From: Heterocephalus glaber
Taxonomy: Eukaryota; Chordata; Mammalia; Rodentia; Bathyergidae
Assembly (NCBI RefSeq): GCF_000247695.1
Contig: NW_004624751.1
Coordinates: 25,398,633-25,462,632, forward strand
DNA length: 64,000 bases
Direction: 5' to 3'
Below the pieces are notes generated by a model. That model saw nothing but the letters and a program-made list of their open reading frames with translations, was not told the DNA's origin and did no database searches. Positions 56,254 through 64,000 of this stretch are shown piece by piece. Positions within the stretch are counted from its first letter, which is position 1; the number at the start of each line of letters is the position of its first letter. A program made the position numbers and the translations under genes.

Positions 56254-58503
56254 ATTGTGATATATAGAAAATAATGCATTCTGGTAATTCATCATTCAAA
56301 ACTATGAACCACCTTACCTGATGCTCCAATCAAGCTAAAAGGAACTAACTCTGAGGTAATGAGCATATAGGTAAACTAATCCATGTATGAAATTATGAAA
56401 ACGGCTCTTACCAATGTGTAGTAAGCATTTTGGTTTTGGTCTCATTATTGTTTGAATTGAGTGCCTGTTCTATGCAAATCTTCTCAAGAGATTACAGAGC
56501 AAAATAATCATACTGTTCTTTGTATTTTTTTAAAAAGTAATTACTGTATAGAAAACATTTTTCTTCCTTCATTTTAGTGGAAAAGAAATTCCTACAAAAA
56601 ATTTTTTTTCAATATACATATTAACTATAAAAATTCCTGCCTGGAAAAATTGCTCCTTTATTTTAAAATTATTAAGTATATAGTCTGCTTCACTTGGCTT
56701 AAAGTTTAAGAACATTGTGATTTATTTTTAAATATTTTTATTATTTTATAAGATGTAACTTTTTGAATTAATTTTATGTACAAAATTTTGCACAAAATTA
56801 GAATGTATATATATTTTAATCTACAAGTTGTGTGTACATATATTGTATGTTTGATTACATATATTGATGTATTTATTTATACATATTATACACACAAGAA
56901 TACTAATGCTTAGATTAACTTTCTTTCATTAACTTTCCATTTTAGTGAAGTAAATTTTATATCATTTGATATTCAATTGGTAGCAGATCAATTATTTGGA
57001 AAAATGTTCTAGTTGAGATATGTGTATGTAATAACAGTAGTAGCTCACACTGCTTATTTCTCTGGACTAAGCTTTCTGAGTATTTAGATAGTATGCTACT
57101 ATATTACTAATGGCGGTTCCATGAATGCACTTGAACATATATTTTGATACATTATGCATATACTGCTCTTCCTTTTCTAACTAGGAATCGATTTGCTGAG
57201 CCATAGGTGATACAAAAGAAAAAAAAGAATTGAGTGAAATCTAAATTATTATTCTTATTACTAGAGGTGCTACATTACTAACTTTTTGTATTTGAAATCA
57301 AAGATGACTTTGCTCAGATGAAAGATATAGATTCTTTGCCTTAGTTGTCTTGTGAGGATCTACTATAACTGAATACTCTGAAGGATTATCAGGGTTGACA
57401 TTTTCTCAGACAATAAAATGTTTTCAAAAATCTACTTTCATTCCGTTTATAAATCTTCCTTTCTCCCCCTGGGGAATTCACATGGAAGAAATAGGAAAGT
57501 GCCGGGAGTAGGACATTTACTTTTACAACCGGTTACTATATAATTAAACTATTTCCAAGTGGTCTATTGACTTCTAAAATTTAATAGGTTAGTATGGTTC
57601 GTGATAACTCTAAGGGGAATCCTGTAAAACCTCATTTGGGACCACATCTTGGTTTCTAATGATACAGTCCTTAGAGGAATAATCAAAGAATTAGTCCTCT
57701 ATTTTGAGTTTCTGAAGTGCAAAAGGTACTTTATATTGATCAGCAAGCAGGCATGCTGTTTACCATCAGTTATTTGAGAAGATTTGTTAGCCAGTTCTGG
57801 AAATCCTACAGCATAATCCTTTCCTATCTCCATCAGGTCTGCTCCAAATATTTACTGAGCAGCACTCATGTGCAAGCTTTTATATTTATCTTTAATGATC
57901 TCCTGAATTTTTAAATTTGAGTATTAGCTATTGGTCTAAAGCTGAAAATAACATAAAATGTTTGACATTTGAAGATTAAAATTAAAATCAGTTACTTTTA
58001 ATCAATCTAGTTAATTAATTGGATAGCATCAAAGAGTTTGGGTATGTGTAAAATGTCCCCCTGTGTTGGTTGATTTTAAAAACTAAAACATCTCTGTTGA
58101 AAAATTCCTTGAGGGGTTATTTTGAAGGGAAAACCCCCAGGAACATGCTCTAACTAGATATGGAGGTCTATGGACTTACAAAGAAAGATTGTGACCACGA
58201 GCATTGGATTTTTTTTTTCCAGCTCTCTCAGGAGGGCAGGATCTGCACAATTGCTGGTCTGGGAATCAGGAGGAAGAAGCAAGAACAGATTTTGTGAATT
58301 TCATTCTCAAGCACCGGGCTGTGGATGGAAATCCAATGGGGATATTCTTCATCATCTCAGCAATCCGTGGACCATGAATAGGATGAATGTTCGTAGTTTC
58401 TTCCGGTTGTATTAGTCATCTTATGTATTTCTTGTGATGATCAGCAGAAAATTCATTGAGATGTGAAAGTCTGAGGTATTAGTCTTTAGGAGCTGTGGTG
58501 AAG
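56254..58503. other. Unassigned AT-rich sequence
   Basis: About 2.2 kb without a confident repeat. The part at 57010-57190 has weak antisense-L1 character (ctaggaatcgatttgctgag). The 81-codon frame at 58170-58415 has no motif I recognise. Confidence 0.45.
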
Positions 58504-58509
58504 AAGTTA

Positions 58510-58535
58510 TATATACATATATATATATATATATT
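58510..58535. repeat. AT dinucleotide microsatellite
   Basis: Short run of ta units with one c interruption, followed by a T-run. Confidence 0.85.
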
Positions 58536-58954
58536 TTTTAAATTTTGAGCCATTATTGGTGACAGAATGAGAGATATGACAGCCACCAAAGGGATGTAAC
58601 ACAGGAAAGAATGAGACTTGAGAAGTGGCCTGAAGCTCCTCCATTGAAATTCCTGTAAACTTTATCGCTGCTCCAAAAGATGTAAATTTCATTGAAAGAT
58701 ATTTTCAGAATGTCATATTGAAGTTTCTAATAATTCAAACACTTAAAAATGCTCACAAAATTTACATTTTAAAAACACCATTCTTGTGATAATGGTGACA
58801 CATGTAATGTTGAAAGTAATTTTCAGACTTAGATTATTTAATAAGTGGAGTAAAAGAAGACAACTTTGATGTCATTGCAATAAATAATGACAAAACCCAA
58901 GCCATGTGACTTAGGTACTTGATTATAACTATGTCATTTATCCCCTACCTTTAT
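58536..58954. other. Unassigned sequence
   Basis: Nothing recognised. Confidence 0.4.
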
Positions 58955-59170
58955 AAAGTAGTTCATATTTTTATTATTCAAATCTTCTAATAAATACAAA
59001 GGTACAGAAAAGAGTTTAATGAACTCCTATACACCTGTCATTTGAGTGAGATTTTCCCCACCTGCTTCATCTATCTCCTGCGTTGAGTTAAAACATTTTA
59101 AAACACATCAAAAACATCTCTATGAAGGATTTAAATTTTTACAGTGTGTTTTAATTTCACATATCTTTTC
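58955..59170 (-). mobile_element. Old L1M-like fragment, antisense
   Basis: ggtacagaaaagagtttaat, gaactcctatacacctgtca and gattttccccacctgcttca follow antisense L1M 3' wording (acagaaaagttgcaaa, ttcccatatacccttt, ttccccaattgtt). Confidence 0.45.
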
Positions 59171-59529
59171 ATCTTACTGATGTCTTTGCAAGTAATTGTA
59201 TTAGATAATGCTGTCATCAGCTGACAGGGAAAGAAGGTAGACTTGCCTTGCCTAAGGTCTCCTAAGGAATTAGTCGCAGAGGTATGTCCACCTATTTCTT
59301 TCTTAGATCAACCAGCCCTGGTGGCATAATGACATGGTTCCCAATGCCCTCTAGTCTTGAAAACTGTACCCTGAATAGGACTGAGTTTTAACAGCTCTGT
59401 TATTTCACTCTGTGGCAACCCTGCTATTCTCAACCAAGATGAAATTGATATAGCTATAGTGGATATTCAAGCTCTCATGAGCTGCTCAAATTCTTTCTTT
59501 TAGAATTTAGTATAGGGGGCAAAAACATG

Positions 59530-60085
59530 TCTGTATTACAGGAGGTGTTGAGATATGTACCACTTTGGAAATGACAGCTTGGAGACAGTCTCTGAGAGGA
59601 CATATTTCAATAGAGTCTTGACAAAGGAAAAAGAGAAAACCATGCTAGAGTGTCTGAATAACAGCAAGGAGCCCGAAAAACAGCAGCAAATGATCCAAGT
59701 GGGAAGGATGCTTGGAATGGTCAAGGAATAGCAAAAAGGCTGAAGGTATGAGAACAGGGGAAACAAAAGGAGTAAGGTAGATTATAATGGCAGAGATATC
59801 CAAGGGAAAGGCTGTGAAGGACCTTGTGGTCATTGTAAGGTCTTTGGACGTGGTTCAAAATTTTATGTAAAGATACTGCAAGGTTTTGAGCAAATAAGTG
59901 ATAAAATTAAGCATACAAATTAAAAAGATCTTTAGAAGCTGTTTGGAGAATAGATAATGTGTAGCAAAGGGAATAAATGGGAAGAGTCACTGAGAGGACA
60001 TTGCAATATGCCAGGTAAGAGATGATGGCGGTTACAATGGGAATGACAGGTGTGGAGGTGCTCAGATGTGATCAATTTTGAAGAA
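59530..60085. mobile_element. Ancient mammalian interspersed repeat, family not assigned
   Basis: aaggaccttgtggtcattgt, ggtctttggacgtggttcaa, ggttttgagcaaataagtga, gtttggagaatagataatgt, ccaggtaagagatgatggcg form a wording I know as a widespread old mammalian repeat. I cannot name the family with confidence. Confidence 0.5.
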
Positions 60086-60439
60086 AAATACAACAGTTCC
60101 TAGCAACAATCCCTCAAAAGGTATAACTTTCTTAGTTTTCCAGAGAAAACATATTAGGTTTCTAACAATTACCTTTAGTCTTGTTCGACTAGTTTGGATT
60201 TGTTTACTGTGTCTTACAATAAAAAATCTTGACTGAGATATTGACCCTACTGTCTTTGCAATTTAACAAGTCTTATTGAATGGTTTCTGTGCATGATTGA
60301 CTATGGCAGGTTGTAATTTCCTTAGATAGCTGGATAATGTCTTCCAATTCACTCTTCATACAGCATGACCCTTCAAGGCCCTATCAATAGTTGAAGTCCA
60401 TGTCACTTCTCCTTTGAAACAGGAATTCCTGGATCAACT

Positions 60440-60850
60440 GAATGTGGTGGAATTTACTTCTGAGACTTCTCCATTATAAAAGATTGTAAAAGATGATAGT
60501 AGTATTCTCTTGGCTCTCTTGCAGGCTTGCTCTTGTTATCTGGTTACAGTGCTCTGGGGAAGCTCAATTGTATGGAAAGGCCCTATGTAGATGTTTACTT
60601 CAGCAGATGTCCTACTAATGGTTAGCCTTTTCTGCCAGGCCCATGACTAAGGACTCATATATTTAGTACTTGAGATGACTCCAGCCCCAGCCAGTATCTG
60701 TCTGAGACTCAGAGCAAGATCACCTAGCTAATTCCAGGCAATACCAGAACCAAGAAAAAGAAAATAAATAATGTTGTGATAAGCCTCTAAGTGTCAGGTG
60801 GTTTGTTTTATAGTAATGGAGAACAGATTTAGTGGCTGTACGTATTGCAT
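60440..60850. mobile_element. Old interspersed repeat (possible)
   Basis: ttctgccaggcccatgacta, aagcctctaagtgtcaggtg and gtttgttttatagtaatgga resemble the end of a common mammalian LTR or DNA element (aagccactaagttttgg, gtttgttacgcagcaat). Family and boundaries unresolved. Confidence 0.35.
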
Positions 60851-60929
60851 TATGTAGGAAAGTCTGATTAAAATAATTAATTCCATTTACCAAACAATAT
60901 AGCAAATAATTATATAGTAATTGTGATAC

Positions 60930-61050
60930 ACCAGGCACTATTTTAACTGCTTAGCATATACTAACTTATTAAATTTCAATAATGTGCTCCAGCAATAAGT
61001 ATTATTATTATTATTGAATTTTGCATATGGAACATAAAGAAGCTCGATGT
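60930..61050 (-). mobile_element. MIR fragment, antisense, with ATT run
   Basis: gatacaccaggcactatttt, aactgcttagcatatactaa, cttattaaatttcaataatg and the ATT run at 61001-61015 at the usual MIR attattatt position. Confidence 0.6.
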
Positions 61051-61149
61051 TACATATTTTATAAACATTGTGCTAATTTTGGACCAGGTGGTATGATCTA
61101 TAAATCCCACATACTTAGAGACTACCCTAAATTGTCTCAGATCCTACTG

Positions 61150-61500
61150 AACTGTTTATTGGTCCATATCTGAAGGGCTTGGTATCTAACCATCTAACCT
61201 GTGGCACTACTGGGAGGTGATGGAACTTTAGGAGATGGGGCCTAGCTGAAGGAATTAAATCATTGGGGGTGTGGTCTTGAATTGGATATTAGGATCCTGG
61301 CACTATCTACTTTTCCTGGCCACCATGAGGTGAGCACCTTTGCTCCACTATGAGCTCCCTGCCAGGATGTATTACCTGGCCACTGACAAAAAGCAATGGA
61401 GCCAACTGACCATGTACTGAAGCCTTTGTAACTGTGAGATGCAATAAACTTTTCCTCTTTTATCTCAGGTAACCTGTCACTTCCAAAGAAAGCTAACATA
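61150..61500 (+). mobile_element. MaLR-type LTR fragment, sense
   Basis: ggcactactgggaggtgatg, ggaactttaggagatggggc, cattgggggtgtggtcttg, ggccaccatgaggtgagcac, agcaatggagccaactgacc, aactgtgagatgcaataaac (polyadenylation signal) and tatctcaggtaacctgtcac match a common MaLR-like LTR layout from mid-U3 to its 3' end. Confidence 0.7.
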
Positions 61501-61781
61501 TTGAGCAACCCAGAAAATTTTAGCATCCTAGACAATATACTTTTGTGGAAATATTCAACAGAAGCCACATTTTATATTGTGTCATGAAAGCATGGACTTT
61601 ATAAACATTTCTGAAAGTAGTTACAAATATGCTTTTGGACATGGCTCAGGAGTAATGGAAGTAGGTCAAATATGTATTTTGTTATTTCCACCATTCCTTT
61701 GTTTTTGGGCGGGGGGGGCTTTTCTCTCCTCAGGTGAACCTACTGGATAACTTCTAAATTTAATACAGAAATTATTTACTG
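61501..61781. other. Unassigned sequence with a G-run
   Basis: Includes gggcggggggggc at 61707-61719. No recognised element. Confidence 0.4.
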
Positions 61782-61796
61782 AGCTCAGAATTTCTT

Positions 61797-61889
61797 TCTT
61801 TTTTAAATTTTTTTGGTACCAGGGATCCAACTCGGGTCCTTGCACTTGCGCAGCAGGAGGCAAAACCACTGAGCTAAATCCCCGGCCCC
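61797..61889 (-). mobile_element. ID-like SINE, antisense, precise insertion
   Basis: A T-rich tail, ggtaccagggatccaactcg, ggtccttgcacttgcgcagc and ccactgagctaaatccccgg ccc. Flanked by perfect 15-bp duplications agctcagaatttctt at 61782-61796 and 61890-61904, so a comparatively recent insertion. Confidence 0.95.
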
Positions 61890-61904
61890 AGCTCAGAATT
61901 TCTT

Positions 61905-62234
61905 GATAGGCAGGTAGATGATTAGCTAACACAATGTGCATCTCTCATAATGTGATAAATGGAATGAAAATGGAGGCTGAGGGCTGATGCTTATAATGGC
62001 AGAATCTACCTAAAACTTCAATGAGAACTTTAGAGAGAGGACTTGGATTTTGCAATCCAGGGTAGGAAGAAGGACATTTCAGGCTGATGTCACTAGCATG
62101 AGCGAAGTTATGGGTTATGTTAGTATGTAGGTTAGGTAATGGAGTAGGTCACATAATAACAAGCATTTTCAAGAGAGGAGTAGCAAGGGATATTATAACA
62201 GGATTAGAGAAGGGGGTAAACACTTATGGAGCCC
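61905..62234. other. Unassigned sequence
   Basis: Nothing recognised. Confidence 0.4.
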
Positions 62235-62310
62235 TGAATCTTAGTATATAATGCCAGGCATTTTACTTACTACTTCTCTAAATCTTCACCTAAGCTGTGA
62301 GGTATTACTG
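62235..62310 (-). mobile_element. MIR fragment, antisense
   Basis: aatgccaggcattttactta, ctctaaatcttcacctaagc and tgtgaggtattactgg follow antisense MIR. Confidence 0.55.
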
Positions 62311-63118
62311 GCCTGGCCATGTCCACGGAGCTCTAGAAAGGACCAAACTCAAACTCAGTGGGCCACTTAACTCCAAAGATGCATTAGCTCCAGGTTCTTG
62401 TTTCTCATTGTAAAAGATTTGAATTTCAGTTGAAAGAATATCTGCCTTAAGAGAAGTATTATTGGGAGTGGAAGTTTGAAAGCTGGCTTTATCAGGCAGC
62501 ACATATCACTTTCACAATTATAAACCACAAAACACAGTTTTGTTATCTAATTTCCAGTGAAATTCATGCCAGCACATTTTCTGCATAGTAAGTTGGGATA
62601 GGATGCATCCTACTTGTGAGGTGCTGAGAGAAGCAGAATAGTCTCAAGGTCAGCACACTGACCTAAGGCTTCACTAACAGGACAGGTTTCTCCCTTGTCA
62701 GGTGGGGCATGAGCTAAGCCCTCCTGCTTCATAGGATGTCAATTCCAATTAAAAATAATTAGACAATCATTTCTGTTATAAGGAAGCTTTGCCTTTTATC
62801 CTGAGCAATTCCATTTAATTTTAACACAATTTTAAACTTCTAGTCAAAATTTTAAGAGGATTAAGAGTGTGCAGAGAGAGGTATATTTTGTGGGTTTTTT
62901 CCTTTTTACCAAGATAATAACAGTAGCAAGAAAACTAAATTTGGAGTCCCAACACCGAAGTTTGGGATACTGATTTAGCCATTGCAAACCGAGAGGTCTG
63001 GAATGACACTCAATCTTTTAAACCTCAGGTACCTCCAAATAATTCAGAGTGTACCTCAGAGCAATGTTGTAAAGATACAATATTTTTATTAAGAAAGTGC
63101 TTTTTAGATTATAAAGCA
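62311..63118. other. Unassigned sequence
   Basis: Nothing recognised. Confidence 0.4.
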
Positions 63119-63134
63119 CTCTAACCATATTTTT
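63119..63134 (+). repeat. Target-site duplication, left
   Basis: ctctaaccatattttt, identical to 63377-63392. Confidence 0.92.
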
Positions 63135-63376
63135 AAAATTTATGTATTTATTGGTACATTTTAGGTATACCATATGTTTACATTTATCATTGGGTGCTTG
63201 TACCTGTACATGATGTATCTTAGTTCTTCTTTTTCCCCCCATTACCTATGTGCCCTTCACCCCCTCCACCCTTCCCTATTTACATAGATTTTGTTTCCAT
63301 ATTTTTTTCTTTTTCATAATTTTTCCTTTCCCTTCTTCCCTTTCCCTTTCCCCTTCTCCTCCCACCACCCCTACAC
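63135..63376 (-). mobile_element. Very short L1 3'UTR insertion, antisense
   Basis: 242 bp containing only the L1 3'UTR: tattggtacattttaggtat (antisense terminus), then the C/T-rich antisense of the purine tract up to ctccca ccaccccta. Exact 16-bp flanking duplications give both boundaries. Severe 5' truncation is typical of L1. Confidence 0.93.
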
Positions 63377-63392
63377 CTCTAACCATATTTTT
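63377..63392 (+). repeat. Target-site duplication, right
   Basis: Exact copy of 63119-63134. Confidence 0.92.
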
Positions 63393-63860
63393 GTAGAACA
63401 CGTAGAGCCATTTTTGTGTAATTATAAGCTGGTACCACCCCTGCATATTTAGAAGAGATATTTGTCCTCTCCTCTGACTCTTTTACCAGGAAGGGGACCC
63501 TTACCAGGAGTAAGCCAGCATCACACAGGCTGATCCATGAGTCACATTCTGCTCTTCTTTGAAAACTTTAGTGTATTTGTCATATGTCTAGCCTAGTGAG
63601 ACACTGAGAAGCAGTACACAATCCTTTATCTATTTATTTTTAAAAATATCTTCACTCACTGAGTTCTTGGCATCTAGAATAATATATACATATATGTAAA
63701 GTTGGATGTGTAAGAGAAGCAATATAAATTTTATGAAGGTTTAAGTACTGAAATCTTAAAAAGATAGGAAAAGAGTGCACATTCTTCCTCTGCCAAAAGA
63801 GCTCTAAGTACCAAGATAAAATACAGCTTCTATTTTCCATGTACATAGTTTCTATATATT
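63393..63860. other. Unassigned sequence
   Basis: Nothing recognised before the assembly gap. Confidence 0.4.
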
Positions 63861-63960
63861 NNNNNNNNNNNNNNNNNNNNNNNNNNNNNNNNNNNNNNNN
63901 NNNNNNNNNNNNNNNNNNNNNNNNNNNNNNNNNNNNNNNNNNNNNNNNNNNNNNNNNNNN
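63861..63960. other. Assembly gap (100 N)
   Basis: Exactly 100 unresolved bases, a conventional placeholder length, so the true gap size is probably unknown. It sits between AT-rich flanks (ctatatatt and tatatttaca), suggesting a collapsed AT repeat. Confidence 0.98.
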
Positions 63961-64000
63961 TATATTTACAGAACATAATGATTACATTCTTTAGGGGGAG

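Noticed and set aside
58170..58415. Possible coding exon of 81 codons
   Set aside because: No homology I recognise; a T-run inside and no splice-site support.

Overview
The window is 64 kb of AT-rich nuclear DNA from a placental mammal. I find no intact protein-coding gene and no convincing exon chain, rRNA gene, functional tRNA gene or CRISPR array. The open reading frames present are short. Nearly all of the informative ones are decayed transposon proteins; the main exception is a fragment of one ribosomal-protein retropseudogene. The organism is probably a rodent. It carries a B1-type 7SL SINE with the internal duplication, and several tRNA-derived ID-like SINEs with a short A-rich tail. 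The ID-like form (ends reading ccggccc and ggtacc, with box B gagttcgatcc) does not match what I remember of mouse/rat, squirrel or guinea-pig ID sequences. A castorimorph such as a beaver is my best guess, but this is inference.

Layout. 1-66 is a TAA microsatellite. 2.9-6.9 kb holds antisense L1 3' ends, an MLT1-like LTR and an L2 tail. 9-18 kb is old L1, MLT1, hAT and SINE debris with a GA microsatellite. 18.3-20.2 kb holds old L1 and an unusual mRNA/L1 chimeric insertion flanked by a 69-bp duplication. 20.7-22.9 kb is a complete-looking MaLR (ERVL-related) provirus with two LTRs. 24.1-24.5 kb is a solo gammaretrovirus-like LTR with a 4-bp target duplication. 26.3-29.2 kb is an old L1 with an internal inversion, a solo ERVK-like LTR inside it and a 64-bp tandem duplication. 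31-39.6 kb holds LTR-like, MIR, MLT1, MER20 and MER5A elements. It also holds a nested structure in which a B1::L1 chimera is inserted in an inverted (twin-primed) L1. 40-50 kb has SINEs, MIR and L2 fragments, an AC microsatellite and an RPS4X processed pseudogene. 50.45-56.24 kb is a near-full-length but dead L1 with a 12-bp target duplication. 56-64 kb is mostly unassigned sequence with old repeats, one precise SINE insertion, one very short L1 insertion and a 100-N assembly gap.

The window therefore reads as intergenic or intronic DNA built by successive LINE-driven retrotransposition. The L1 lineage seen here (or relatives) would have supplied the machinery for the SINEs, the RPS4X retrocopy and both chimeric insertions. 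I see no evidence for a new enzymatic or defence system. The most interesting content is structural: template-switch chimeras, an unusually long candidate target-site duplication, a templated local duplication and an internal L1 inversion. Repeat family names come from remembered consensus features rather than a database search, so subfamily labels are tentative. Junctions marked approximate may be off by 10-30 bases.
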